A stretch of DNA of 64,000 nt from Actinosynnema pretiosum (GCF_024171695.1 NZ_JAMTCF010000021.1:62001-126000); one strand, 5' to 3'; positions 33,159 through 45,962 are shown, counted from the stretch's first letter. Translations and numbers: made by a program. Notes: generated by a model from the sequence alone, not told the origin.

Positions 33159-33613
33159 GCGAGCAGCACTCCCCCGCGAACTTCAGCGGAACGGCGGAAA
33201 ACCGACACGACAAATCACCGCCGACCCGCTTTGGGCAGCACGGCGTCCAACAGAACAGCGGATGTTCAAAGCCCCAGTTCAAGCCCCAGTTCAAGCCTTT
33301 CGAGTTCGAAAGCTAACCCCCATTGGAAGAGCGGTCAAGCAAGCCTCTTCGGTGATTTGCAGAACCACTCCTCGGGCCACTTCGGAAACTTCTTGACACG
33401 TCGCGAAGGCCCGTGCTTCACTCGATCGAAATCCGGGTTTGACCATTTCAGACGGATCTTCGCGGTCCAACCGGACTATTTTTCTCCGACACTTCGGGCG
33501 ATTCAGCGCTACCACGACCGGCGCAGCGGGCGGGCCCCGCGGCGGCGGCGTGCCCGCGCGCCCGAGTGCCCGCCTCCTCGACCACCCGGTCGTGCGATGA
33601 GAGGAACGCGCGC
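33159..33613. promoter_or_regulatory. Divergent promoter region of the biosynthetic cluster
   Basis: The 455 bp between the NRPS operon (leftward) and the second P450 (rightward) are noticeably richer in A and T than the genes. Two exact copies of GCCCCAGTTCAA lie head to tail (33271-33282, 33283-33294). They run into the palindrome TTTCGA-GT-TCGAAA (33298-33311). TTGACA at 33393-33398 is a possible -35 with only a weak -10 after it. The repeat-plus-palindrome block is the best candidate operator for cluster control. No regulator gene lies inside the cluster. Confidence 0.55.
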
Positions 33614-34876
33614 ATGACGGTTCACGGCGTGACGGGCTGCCCGGTGCACCACGGGGGCCGCCCGGACCTGATCGACCCGAGGCTCTACACGACCGGCGAC
33701 CCGCACGCGGAGTGGGCGCGGTTGCGCGCGCTGGACTCGCTGAGCTGGAGCCAGGTGGACGAGCGGCGGGGCTACTGGTCGGTGGTGACGTTCGCCGAGA
33801 CCGACCACGTCCTGCGCCACCCCGAACTGTTCACCTCGGAGCGCGGCACCATGCTGGAGCTGCTGGGCGTGGACGACCCGGCCTCCGGCCAGCAGCTGGT
33901 GGTCACCGACCCGCCACGGCACACCAGGATGCAGGCCAGGTTGAAGAAGGCGCTGGCCATCCGCTCGGTGGACAAGCAGCGGGAGATGATCCGCGACCTG
34001 GTGGTGCGGCTGCTCGAACCGCTGGCGGACGGCGGCGCGTTCGACCTGGCCGAGGCGATGCGGCTGCTGCCGATGTCGGTGACCGGGACGATGATCGGCC
34101 TGCCCGAGTCGGACTGGGCGTGGCTGAGCGATTTGACCTCGGCGTGCGTGGCGGCGGACGACCCGGACTTCCAGGTCGCCGACGGCAAGGAGGCCACGCT
34201 CACCACCGCGCACCGCGAGCTGTTCGTCTACTTCCAGGACCTGGTGACCTTCCGCCGCGACCAGCTCGGCGACGACCTGCTCAGCGTGCTGCTGACCACC
34301 AGGTTCGACGGCCGGTTCATGTCGCCCAGCGAGGTGGTCGCGAACTGCTACAGCCTGCTGCTGGGCGCCAACGTGACCACCCCGCACGCCCCGAACTTCG
34401 TGTTCGCCGAGTTCATCGGCACGGACGTGCTCCCGGACTGGTCGCGGAACCTCGCCGAGGTCGGCGCGAGCGGCGTCGAGGAGGCGCTGCGCTGGGCGTC
34501 GCCGGTCAACCACATGCTGCGCTACGCGACCCGCGACGTGGAGCTGCGGGGGACGCTGGTCAGGGAGGGCGAGGCGGTGGTGGTGTGGCTGGGCTCGGCG
34601 AACCGGGACGACGCGGAGTTCGCGAACGGGTCGACGTTCGACATCCGCAGGAAGCCGAACAAGCACCTGGCCTTCGGAATCGGTCCTCACTACTGTGTCG
34701 GCCACAGCGTGGCCAGGGTGACCGTGAAGACGCTGTTCGACGAACTTCTGTCCGGATTTGACGATTTTCAGCCGGCCGGAAAACCTGAGCGCCTGCTGTC
34801 GAATTTCGTGTCAGGTTACAAACGTGTTCCCATCACCGCACGGCGACGCGCGTTCCCGAAGCAGCCGATTAATTGA
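33614..34876 (+). CDS. Cytochrome P450 (cluster tailoring enzyme 2), possibly carrier-protein-acting
   Basis: A 420-residue P450 with a canonical haem loop FGIGPHYCVGHS (Cys about 365) and ExxR as EEALRW. The I-helix reads LLLGANVTTPHAPN, lacking the usual acid before Thr-Thr. As I recall, similar GANVTT-type I-helices occur in P450s that hydroxylate the beta-carbon of amino acids bound to NRPS carrier domains (NovI/NikQ class), but that needs a database check. The ATG at 33614 follows GAGGAA about 8 nt upstream. It is divergent from the NRPS operon and shares its control region. The last 100 bp of the gene are less GC-rich than the rest. Confidence 0.92.
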   Translation: MTVHGVTGCPVHHGGRPDLIDPRLYTTGDPHAEWARLRALDSLSWSQVDERRGYWSVVTFAETDHVLRHPELFTSERGTMLELLGVDDPASGQQLVVTDPPRHTRMQARLKKALAIRSVDKQREMIRDLVVRLLEPLADGGAFDLAEAMRLLPMSVTGTMIGLPESDWAWLSDLTSACVAADDPDFQVADGKEATLTTAHRELFVYFQDLVTFRRDQLGDDLLSVLLTTRFDGRFMSPSEVVANCYSLLLGANVTTPHAPNFVFAEFIGTDVLPDWSRNLAEVGASGVEEALRWASPVNHMLRYATRDVELRGTLVREGEAVVVWLGSANRDDAEFANGSTFDIRRKPNKHLAFGIGPHYCVGHSVARVTVKTLFDELLSGFDDFQPAGKPERLLSNFVSGYKRVPITARRRAFPKQPIN

Positions 34877-34938
34877 TCTTCACGCTCGATCCGCGGCGCG
34901 GCCGGTCGGCCGAATAGATCGGTCACCGCCGTTTTCCC

Positions 34939-34965
34939 GGCGGGCCGGGTGGCGTCCGGCCCGCC
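34939..34965. terminator. Hairpin between convergent P450 and phosphatase genes
   Basis: GGCGGGCCGG (34939-34948) pairs perfectly with CCGGCCCGCC (34956-34965) around GTGGCGT. It lies 6 bp from the phosphatase stop and about 60 bp after the P450 stop, so it can end both convergent transcripts. Confidence 0.7.
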
Positions 34966-34971
34966 TGCCGC

Positions 34972-36420
34972 TCACCCCTCCGCCTGCACCACCAGCAACG
35001 TCAGGTCGTCGTGCTCCGCGTCCCCCAACCACTCGAACACGACCCCCCGCAACCGCTCCGCGATCTCCTCGGCCCCGAGCCCCGCGCACCCGGCCAGCGC
35101 CTCGGACAACCGCTCGTCCCCGAACAGCTCCGCCCGATCCCCCCGAGACCGGGCCTCCGTCACCCCGTCGCTGTACAGCAGCAGCGTCTCCCCCGGTGAC
35201 AACGTCACCGTGGCCTGGCTGAACCGGACCTCGGGCAGCACCCCCACGATCCCCCCGCGCACCGCGATCTCGTCCACCCGTCCCCCGGTCCGCAGCACCA
35301 GCGGCGACGGGTGCCCACCGGCCGCGAGCGTCATCCGCAACCCCCCGGCCTGCACCGGGACGAACGTCCCCACCACGATCGTGGTGAACAACCGGCTCCC
35401 CGCCGCCCGCAGCGCCGTGTTCAGCAGGTGCAGCAACTGCGCGGGCCGCTGCTCCACCAGCAGCAGCGTGTGCAGGCTCTGCCGCACCCGCCCGCTGTGC
35501 ACCGCCGCCTCGACCCCGTTGCCCGCCACGTCCCCCAGCGCGAACGCCGCGCTCCCGTCCTCCCTCGGGTGGACGTCGTAGAAGTCCCCGCCGATCATCG
35601 TCGCCCGGTGCGCGGGCTCGAACACCTGCGCCAGCCGCGCCCCCGCGACCTGCGGCAGCGGGGTCGGCAGCAGCCCCGCGCGCAGCGCGTCCACGGTCCG
35701 CCGCTGCTCCCCGAACCGCTCCCCCACCGCGATCGCGGCCGTCGCCCGCTCGGCGAACCGGCGCAGCAGCTCCGCGTCCCCGGACGGCCCGAAGCACACC
35801 AGCGCCGCACCCGGCGTGAGCGGCACGGCGGTCGCCTTGGGGGCCTCGCCCGAGGGCAGCCCCCACGGCGCGTCGCCCGGCTCCACCAGCTCGGCGCTGT
35901 CCCGCACCCCGTCCAGCACGTCCGTCAGCCCCGGCGCGCCCTCGGCGACCTGCCGGGTGCCCCGGCTCACCACCACGTCCCCGCCGGGGGACCGCCGCCA
36001 CCACTCCAGCCGCCCGCGCTGCCCCGGCACCACCACGACCGCGTGAACCGCGGGCGCGAGTTCGACCACCGCCCGCAGCGCGGCGTCCCGGTCGATCACC
36101 CCGTCGAGCCGCCGCGCCACTCCGTCGAGGAGGTCGTCGGGCGTCCGGTAGTGCGCGACCCACCCGTCGCCGAGCTGCCGGGACCGCCCTCCGGGCGCGG
36201 CGGCGGCGCCGACGCGGGCGTCCGGGAACAGCGCCTCGGCCGGGGGGTTGGCCAGGCGCACGACGCCTTCCGGGTCGAGCACGACGACGGCCTCGTGGAG
36301 TCCGCCGACGAGCAGGCGCCAGTTCTCCGGGGTGAAGCCCTCCGCCGTGCCCTCCTGACCGCCCCCCTCGGCACTCGCGGCGGGCCCCTGTCCGGCCCCG
36401 CGCCAATACCCCTGGGCCAT
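34972..36420 (-). CDS. PAS-containing SpoIIE/RsbU-type PP2C phosphatase
   Basis: A 482-residue cytoplasmic serine phosphatase that would dephosphorylate a STAS anti-anti-sigma factor. After a disordered start, residues about 32-70 resemble a PAS sensor (LLVGGLHEAVVVLDPEGVVR, ANPPAEALFPDARVG). A GAF-like region follows (about 110-235), then the PP2C_SpoIIE domain (about 265-480). The metal ligands are visible: Asp residues of IGGDFYDVHP (about 278), GDVAGNGVEAA, YSDGVTEAR and the terminal HDDLTLLVV. The ATG at 36420 has AGGAGCCGGAG upstream. It is divergent from the multi-HAMP kinase and near two STAS genes and an RsbW-like kinase, all parts of a partner-switching stress circuit. Confidence 0.92.
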   Translation of the reverse strand: MAQGYWRGAGQGPAASAEGGGQEGTAEGFTPENWRLLVGGLHEAVVVLDPEGVVRLANPPAEALFPDARVGAAAAPGGRSRQLGDGWVAHYRTPDDLLDGVARRLDGVIDRDAALRAVVELAPAVHAVVVVPGQRGRLEWWRRSPGGDVVVSRGTRQVAEGAPGLTDVLDGVRDSAELVEPGDAPWGLPSGEAPKATAVPLTPGAALVCFGPSGDAELLRRFAERATAAIAVGERFGEQRRTVDALRAGLLPTPLPQVAGARLAQVFEPAHRATMIGGDFYDVHPREDGSAAFALGDVAGNGVEAAVHSGRVRQSLHTLLLVEQRPAQLLHLLNTALRAAGSRLFTTIVVGTFVPVQAGGLRMTLAAGGHPSPLVLRTGGRVDEIAVRGGIVGVLPEVRFSQATVTLSPGETLLLYSDGVTEARSRGDRAELFGDERLSEALAGCAGLGAEEIAERLRGVVFEWLGDAEHDDLTLLVVQAEG

Positions 36421-36626
36421 CTCCGGCTCCTGTGTGTCGGGTCTGTCCCCAACTTATCGGACCGCACCGGCACGCGGCCGGTCGGACAGTGGCAGGCTTG
36501 CCCACAGAGGCTGCGGCCACAGGCAAGGAGCAAACCCGCTGAGCCCCAGCGCGGGACCAGGGCGCACCGGCGCGCGGCCCCGCACTGCTGCGAAGCGCGG
36601 GACCCGCTGGACATTCGGAGGCTGGA

Positions 36627-41066
<4,440 letters not shown>

Positions 41067-41073
41067 CGGGGGC

Positions 41074-41100
41074 GGCGGCGCCGGTGTCCCCGGCGCCGCC
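41074..41100. terminator. Convergent hairpin after hybrid kinase gene
   Basis: GGCGGCGCCGG (41074-41084) pairs with CCGGCGCCGCC (41090-41100) around TGTCC. It is positioned between the kinase stop (41066) and the stop of the leftward STAS gene (41116). Confidence 0.7.
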
Positions 41101-41115
41101 CCCACCGCGCCCGCC

Positions 41116-41442
41116 TCAGGCCAGCGCCTCGTCCACGGAGTCGTGGATGCGCATCACGTCGACCAGCTCGGTGAGCCGGAACAGCTTGTGCACCGACGGC
41201 TGCAGCGAGGCCAGCCGGAAGTCGCCCGCGCCGGTGTCCACCAGCCTGCGGTGCCAGTCCAGCACCAGCGACAACCCGGTGGTGTCCATGAAGGTCACCC
41301 CGGCGAGATCGACCACGATCCGCCGAGCCGGTGTCTCCTCCAGGTGGTCCGACAACACCGGAACCGTGTCGGCGTCCAGTTCGCCGGTCACGACGACCAC
41401 CCTCCAGTCGCCGCGTTCCTCACCGCGCACCCGCAAGTCCAT
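41116..41442 (-). CDS. STAS-domain anti-anti-sigma factor
   Basis: A 108-residue single STAS domain of the RsbV/SpoIIAA type, which frees a sigma factor by binding its RsbW-type anti-sigma kinase when unphosphorylated. The phosphorylation loop reads VTFMDTTGLSLVLDWHRR, with Thr at the usual Ser position, so it can still be phosphorylated. The ATG at 41442 gives normal length; an upstream in-frame extension is low-complexity. It is divergent from the RsbW-like gene at 41576, and a SpoIIE phosphatase able to reset it is encoded 5 kb away. Confidence 0.88.
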   Translation of the reverse strand: MDLRVRGEERGDWRVVVVTGELDADTVPVLSDHLEETPARRIVVDLAGVTFMDTTGLSLVLDWHRRLVDTGAGDFRLASLQPSVHKLFRLTELVDVMRIHDSVDEALA

Positions 41443-41575
41443 CGCACCGCGCCTTCCCGCACGAGGTTCGTGCCGCCACAGATCGTGCAGCACCGACCCT
41501 AGGGGCGCGACCACTGGGTGGGCGAGGAGGCAGGTGTGCGACGATGCCGCTACGGCCGATCAACGGGAGCGTATT

Positions 41576-41974
41576 GTGCGGAACGAGCCTGTGGTGCCGG
41601 TGGCGGTCACCCTGCCCGCGGAGAGCGGCTCCTCGGCGCGCGCGCGCCGGGTCGTGGGCGAGTCCGCGCGGACCTGGGGGCTGTCCGACGACCTGCAGGA
41701 CGACGCGGCGCTGGTGGTCACCGAGCTGGTGTCGAACGGCGTCGACCACGCGAGCGGCCCGCTGACCCTGACCCTGACCCGCACCGCGTCCGGCCTGCGC
41801 ATCGCGGTGGCGGACACCTCCCGGAAGCTGCCCGAACCGCGCCCGGTGGAGGTCGGTTCGGCGCGCGGTCGCGGGTTGATCATCGTGCGCGAGCTGAGCA
41901 GCGCGTGGGGCACGGACCTGACCTCGTCCGGCAAGGTCGTGTGGGCCGAGCTCGCGGAGGGCTCGGGCGCCTGA
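41576..41974 (+). CDS. RsbW-like anti-sigma/serine kinase (HATPase)
   Basis: A 132-residue GHKL ATPase of the RsbW/SpoIIAB type, which phosphorylates STAS partners and may sequester a sigma factor. The N box is LVVTELVSNGVDHA (about 45-58), followed by IAVADTS (G1-like) and the glycine-rich lid GSARGRGLIIVRELS. The GTG at 41576 has GGGAG 6 nt upstream. No sigma-factor gene is adjacent, so the target must lie elsewhere or the protein may act only as a kinase. Its partner is most likely the divergent STAS protein. Confidence 0.88.
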   Translation: MRNEPVVPVAVTLPAESGSSARARRVVGESARTWGLSDDLQDDAALVVTELVSNGVDHASGPLTLTLTRTASGLRIAVADTSRKLPEPRPVEVGSARGRGLIIVRELSSAWGTDLTSSGKVVWAELAEGSGA

Positions 41975-42660
41975 GCCCTGGGCTCCGCCCGGTCGGCGGG
42001 AGCGCCCGCCGGACGCTCAAGATCGTCGGTGTGAGTCCCGCCACCACCGTCCGTTCGCGGCGGGTCGTGGCGCCCCGGCAAGCGCCTTCCCGCGCGTCCC
42101 ACCAGGCGGACGCCCGGCGATGCGAGACCGAATCGTTCTGCGCTGGGCCGGTCCACGCGCGTGCGCGCCGCCGGACCACCGCCCGCCGCCGCGAGCCGGG
42201 CCGCTCGGACCCGCGCCCACCACCGCTCCGCGACGACCAGCACGGGTTCCCCGGCGACCACCGCGACCGCCGCACCGCGCCCGACCCGCGACCGGCCGCG
42301 CCCACCGGCCCGCTCCCCCGCCGCCCGCTTTCCCTTGCGCCGCAACGAACTCCGCCGGTCGAACGGGGGCCGCCCGCGTCGCACGCGGGCGGCTCCCCGC
42401 ACCCGAGCGTGCGCCGCACCCGCCGGGCGGGAAAGCGCACCTCCCCGAACTCCCCCGCACGTGTGACACACCACGGGGGCGATTCCACCACGCAGAGTCC
42501 CCGCGCTGTTAGGGTCGCCTTAGCCCGCAAGTGTGAGGCCTTCGCATGGAATACCACTGCGGGTATTGCTCTAGCCGAGCGAACCTCACTCAATTTGTGG
42601 TTTAACCACCTGTACGAGTGGGAACCCCGCCCCCGCTCTCGTGCAGCCAGGGGAGGTGCG
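41975..42660. other. 686-bp noncoding region before Ppx/GppA gene
   Basis: Frames are open here on both strands, but they encode only Arg/Pro/Ala low-complexity sequence and none looks real. The last 130 bp are AT-richer and hold two symmetric elements, AATACC-ACTGCG-GGTATT (42550-42567) and the odd palindrome GTGGTT-T-AACCAC (42597-42609). Both are well placed to be operators or promoter elements for the gene at 42661. Confidence 0.55.
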
Positions 42661-43575
42661 GTGGCCGGGCGACCCGGAAGAGCGGCAGTACTGGACATCG
42701 GGTGCTTCAGCGCCCACTTGGTGGTGGTCGAGGGATCACCCCTGAACCCGGTGCTCTCGCACAAGACCCGACTGCGGCTGGACCGCGCGCTCACGCGCGA
42801 CCGCAGGATCGGCCCGGAGGGAGTGGCCGCCGTGTGCGCGGCGGTGCGATCGGCCGCCTCGGCGGCGCGGCAGGCCGGGGTGTCCGACCCGGCGGCGTTC
42901 GCGACCTCGGTGATCCGGGACGCCGCGAACGCCCGCGAGGTGCTCGCCGAGGTGCGCAAGCGCACCGGCGTCGACGTGCGGGTGCTGCCCGGCGAGGAGG
43001 AGGCGCGGCTGGCCTACGTGGCGGCCAGGAACTGGTTCGGCTTCGCGGCCGGGCCGCTGCTGGTGCTGGACGTGGGCGGCGGGACGGTGGAGGTGGCGGC
43101 GGGTTCGGACGCGGCGCCGTCGTACACCCGCTCGTTCCCGCTGGGCGCGCGCACCGTGACGCGCGGCGGCGTGGACAGGCGGGAGCTGGACCGGCGGCTG
43201 CGCGCGGAGCTGGCCGGGTTGGACGCGGCGGGCCACCGGGCGGTGGGCTGCTCGAAGGTGTTCCAGCAGTTGGCGAGGCTGTCCGGGGCCCGGCCGCAGC
43301 ACGAGGGGCCGCTGGTGCGGCGCGCGCTGTGGCTGGAGGACCTGCGGCGGTGGTCGCCGAGGCTGGCGGGGATGCCCGCGAGCAAGCGGGCCAGGCTGCC
43401 GGGGATCTCGCGGCACCGCGCGGAGCAGTCCGCGGCGGGCGCGGCGGTCGCCGAGGCGCTGATGGCCGCGCTCGCGCGGGACGTGGTCGAGATATGCCCG
43501 TGGTCCACCAAGGAGGGCCTGCTGCTGGAGCGGGCGGTGGTGGGTGGGGATGACGGGTTGGTCGTAGTGGCGTGA
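42661..43575 (+). CDS. Ppx/GppA-family phosphatase
   Basis: A 304-residue member of the exopolyphosphatase / pppGpp phosphohydrolase family (actin-like ASKHA fold). The two phosphate-binding motifs are AVLDIGCFSAHLVVVEG at the N-terminus and LLVLDVGGGTVEVAAG near residue 140; ATSVIRDAANAREVL and LPGEEEARLAYVA match the family. Such enzymes degrade polyphosphate or (p)ppGpp and so tune the stringent/stress response, fitting the signalling genes around it. The GTG at 42661 has GGGAGG about 5 nt upstream. Substrate preference between polyphosphate and pppGpp cannot be told from sequence. Confidence 0.88.
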   Translation: MAGRPGRAAVLDIGCFSAHLVVVEGSPLNPVLSHKTRLRLDRALTRDRRIGPEGVAAVCAAVRSAASAARQAGVSDPAAFATSVIRDAANAREVLAEVRKRTGVDVRVLPGEEEARLAYVAARNWFGFAAGPLLVLDVGGGTVEVAAGSDAAPSYTRSFPLGARTVTRGGVDRRELDRRLRAELAGLDAAGHRAVGCSKVFQQLARLSGARPQHEGPLVRRALWLEDLRRWSPRLAGMPASKRARLPGISRHRAEQSAAGAAVAEALMAALARDVVEICPWSTKEGLLLERAVVGGDDGLVVVA

Positions 43576-43588
43576 AGGGGAAACAGGG

Positions 43589-43975
43589 ATGCTGGCGTTG
43601 TCGGTCGAGTCCCACCGCACCGGGTGCGCGGTGGTGGACGTGGCCGGGGAGCTGGACCTCACGGGTGCCAGGAAGGTGCTGGAGAAGCTGGACCGGCTGA
43701 TCGCGGAGGGCCGCGACCGGGTGGTGCTGGACATGTCCGGGGTGTCGTTCTGCGGGGCGCAGGCGATGAGCGTGCTGGTGCGCACGCGGGCGCGGGCGCA
43801 GCGGGAGGGCGGCTGGCTGCGGCTGGCCGCCGTGCCGCCGCACGTGCGCCGGGTGTTCGTGCGCACCGACCTGGACCGGTTGTTCCCGCACTACCCGGAC
43901 GTCGCCTCTGCGGCGTCCGGACGGCCCGTTTCCGCGCCCGCTCCACGGGTACCAGAGCAGAAGTCCGGGACCTGA
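43589..43975 (+). CDS. STAS-domain protein lacking the phosphorylatable serine
   Basis: A 128-residue STAS protein (core about 1-105) plus a disordered tail. The fold is clear (VVDVAGELDLTGARKVLEKL, VVLDMSGVSFCGAQAMSVLV). At the loop where anti-anti-sigma factors have D-S/T-S-G, it reads C-G-A-Q-A, so the phosphorylated residue is Ala. If it binds an RsbW-type kinase it should be constitutively active or serve as a decoy. It starts 13 bp after the Ppx/GppA gene and is probably co-transcribed with it. ATG at 43589 with AGGG upstream. Confidence 0.85.
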   Translation: MLALSVESHRTGCAVVDVAGELDLTGARKVLEKLDRLIAEGRDRVVLDMSGVSFCGAQAMSVLVRTRARAQREGGWLRLAAVPPHVRRVFVRTDLDRLFPHYPDVASAASGRPVSAPAPRVPEQKSGT

Positions 43976-44006
43976 AGAAGAATCGTCTTCCGAGCGGGGT
44001 GAGCAC

Positions 44007-44387
44007 GTGCTGGTGCGCGGTGAGGTGGGGGCGCTGCCGGACCTGGTGTTCGCGGCGGCGGCCGAACCGCCGAGGCTCGCCGAGTGGCTGCCGGAACCGC
44101 TGGCCGTGGTCGGGGTCAACGGGGACGTGCTGATCGTGTCGGTGGCCGGGCGCCCGCGCCAGTTCCGGGTGCTCGCCGACTTCGACCGGTTGGAGCTGAC
44201 CTGGGAGCCGCTGGCCGAGGGCGGTCCGGGGGCGCGGCTGCGCGCGGAGCTGGCCGGGGTCAGCGGGAGCGTGGTGCAGCTGGAGCTGGACTGCGCCGGG
44301 TCGTCGGACGAGGAGCTGGGCGAGCTGGCGGCGAAGCTGCTGGTGGCGCTCGGGAAATCGGTTGAGCGGGAGCTGGCGCAGGACTGA
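44007..44387 (+). CDS. Small SRPBCC/START-like fold protein (tentative)
   Basis: A 126-residue protein from a GTG at 44007. The pattern of strands and helices (FAAAAEPPRLAEWLPEPLAV, DVLIVSVAGRPRQFRVLADF, LELTWEPL, RLRAELAGVSGSVVQLELDC, ELGELAAKLLVALGKSVERE) resembles polyketide-cyclase/START-like SRPBCC proteins that bind hydrophobic ligands. No catalytic residues can be assigned. It lies between the STAS gene and a GNAT acetyltransferase on the same strand with short gaps, so it is probably part of a small operon. Confidence 0.6.
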   Translation: MLVRGEVGALPDLVFAAAAEPPRLAEWLPEPLAVVGVNGDVLIVSVAGRPRQFRVLADFDRLELTWEPLAEGGPGARLRAELAGVSGSVVQLELDCAGSSDEELGELAAKLLVALGKSVERELAQD

Positions 44388-44398
44388 GGATCGGCGGT

Positions 44399-44881
44399 GT
44401 GCTGATCAGGGTGGCCGCTCCCGAGGACTTCCCCGCGCTGCGCGCGATCGAGGCGCGCGGCGGTGAGGCGTTCCGCGCGGTCGGGATGCCGGAGATCGCG
44501 GACGACGAGCCGATGTCGGTGGACGTGCTGGCGTCGCTGCGCGCGTGGGTGCTGGTGGACCCGGAGCCGGTGGCGTGGGTCGCGGTCGCGGTGGTGGACG
44601 GCGGGGCGCACGTGGAGCAGGTGTGCACGACCCCCGAGCGCGCCGGTGAGCGGCTGGGGGCGGCGCTGCTGGACCACGTGGCGGGGTGGGCGCGCGGCGA
44701 AGGGCTGGCGGCGGTGACGCTGACGACGTTCCGGGACGTGCCGTGGAACGCGCCGTACTACCGGCGGCTGGGGTTCGCGGAGGTGGCGGAGCCGGGGCCG
44801 GGGCTGCGGGAGCTGGTGGCGCGCGAGGCCGCGCACGGGCTCGACCCGGCGACGCGGGTGGTCATGGCGCGGGCGGTGTGA
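44399..44881 (+). CDS. GNAT-family N-acetyltransferase
   Basis: A 160-residue acetyl-CoA-dependent acetyltransferase. The N-terminal strand-helix (IRVAAPEDFPALRAIEARGG), the central strand (AWVAVAVVDGGAHVEQVCTT), the pyrophosphate-binding motif A (PERAGERLGAALLDHVAGWA, about 78-97) and the final YYRRLGFAEVAE are all typical. The acceptor is unknown. A GTG at 44399 starts it 11 bp after the preceding stop. Confidence 0.88.
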   Translation: MLIRVAAPEDFPALRAIEARGGEAFRAVGMPEIADDEPMSVDVLASLRAWVLVDPEPVAWVAVAVVDGGAHVEQVCTTPERAGERLGAALLDHVAGWARGEGLAAVTLTTFRDVPWNAPYYRRLGFAEVAEPGPGLRELVAREAAHGLDPATRVVMARAV

Positions 44882-45005
44882 GCGCGGCCCGATGAGGTGA
44901 GCGGCGGGCCCTCCGGCTCGGACGAGCGCGCTCCCGCGCGGTTAACCCCCTCCCGACCAGGGCAACCACACCCCGCGGACGTCCCACCCCCGGAAGGAAA
45001 CTCCC

Positions 45006-45962
45006 ATGCGGATCGGCTACACCCTGATGACCGAGCAGGCGGGTCCGAAGGACCTGGTCCGGCACGCGGCGCGGGCCGAGGCGGCCGGGTTCGACTTCGA
45101 GGTGATCAGCGACCACTTCTCGCCGTGGCTGGCCGAGCAGGGGCACGCGCCGTACGCGTGGAGCGTGCTGGGCGCGGTCGCGCAGGTCACCGAGCGGGTC
45201 GAGCTGATGACGTACGTGACCTGCCCGACCATGCGCTACCACCCGGCCGTGGTCGCCCAGAAGGCGGCGACGGTGCAGCTGCTGTCGGACGACCGGTTCA
45301 CCCTGGGGCTCGGCGCGGGCGAGAACCTGAACGAGCACGTGGTCGGGCAGGGGTGGCCGCCGGTGAACGTGCGGCACGAGATGCTGCGCGAGGCGCTGGA
45401 GATCATCGTCAAGCTGTTCGACGGCGGGTACTCGGACTACGCGGGGCAGCACTTCCGGGTGGACTCGGCGAAGCTGTGGGACCTGCCGGAGAAGCGGGTG
45501 CCGATCGCGGTCGCGGTGTCGGGGTCGCAGTCGGTGCAGGCCTTCGCGCCGCTGGCGGACGTGATGGTGGCGGTGGAGCCGGACGCGGACCTGGTGCGCG
45601 GGTGGGACACGTTCCAGGGCGGGGGCGGGCGGAAGGTCGGGCAGCTGCCGATCTGCTGGGACCCGGACCGGGAGGCGGCGGTGCGGCGGGCGCACGAGCA
45701 GTTCCGGTGGTTCGCGGGCGGGTGGAAGGTGAACGCGGAGCTGCCCGGCCCGACCGGGTTCGCGGCGGCGACGCAGGCGGTGCGGCCGGAGGACGTGGCG
45801 GCGGGGATGCCGTGCGGGCCGGACGTGGGGGCGATCGTGGAGGCGGTGGCGCGGTTCCGGGACGCGGGGTTCACGGATCTGGCGCTGATCCAGGTGGGCG
45901 GGGAGCAGCAGGAGGAGTTCCTGGACTTCGCGGAGAAGGAGCTGCTGCCTGCGCTGAGCTGA
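45006..45962 (+). CDS. LLM-class F420-dependent oxidoreductase
   Basis: A 318-residue luciferase-like TIM-barrel enzyme of the F420-dependent group related to F420-dependent glucose-6-phosphate dehydrogenase. Characteristic blocks are RIGYTLMTEQAGPKDLVRHA at the start, EVISDHFSPWLAEQGHAPYA, MTYVTCPTMRYHPAVVAQKA, FTLGLGAGENLNEHVVGQGW and LIQVGGEQQEEFLDF at the end. The cofactor F420 is typical of actinomycetes and methanogens. Substrate is unknown. The ATG at 45006 has GGAAGGAAA upstream. It is probably monocistronic or leads the small gene at 46042. Confidence 0.9.
   Translation: MRIGYTLMTEQAGPKDLVRHAARAEAAGFDFEVISDHFSPWLAEQGHAPYAWSVLGAVAQVTERVELMTYVTCPTMRYHPAVVAQKAATVQLLSDDRFTLGLGAGENLNEHVVGQGWPPVNVRHEMLREALEIIVKLFDGGYSDYAGQHFRVDSAKLWDLPEKRVPIAVAVSGSQSVQAFAPLADVMVAVEPDADLVRGWDTFQGGGGRKVGQLPICWDPDREAAVRRAHEQFRWFAGGWKVNAELPGPTGFAAATQAVRPEDVAAGMPCGPDVGAIVEAVARFRDAGFTDLALIQVGGEQQEEFLDFAEKELLPALS

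Noticed and set aside
27736-33294. A single very large NRPS joining the C-T and T-C-A-T proteins
   Set aside because: A TGA at 31461-31463 ends the first gene and GTG starts about 14 bp later open the second in another frame, with domain homology switching frames exactly there.
42017-42512. Several open frames in the spacer before the Ppx/GppA gene
   Set aside because: All encode Arg/Pro/Ala/Gly low-complexity sequence without a plausible ribosome site or domain.
42510-42526. IdeR/DmdR-type iron box (TTAGGGTCGCCTTAG)
   Set aside because: It shares TTAGG but lacks the 19-bp symmetric consensus, and no iron gene is adjacent.
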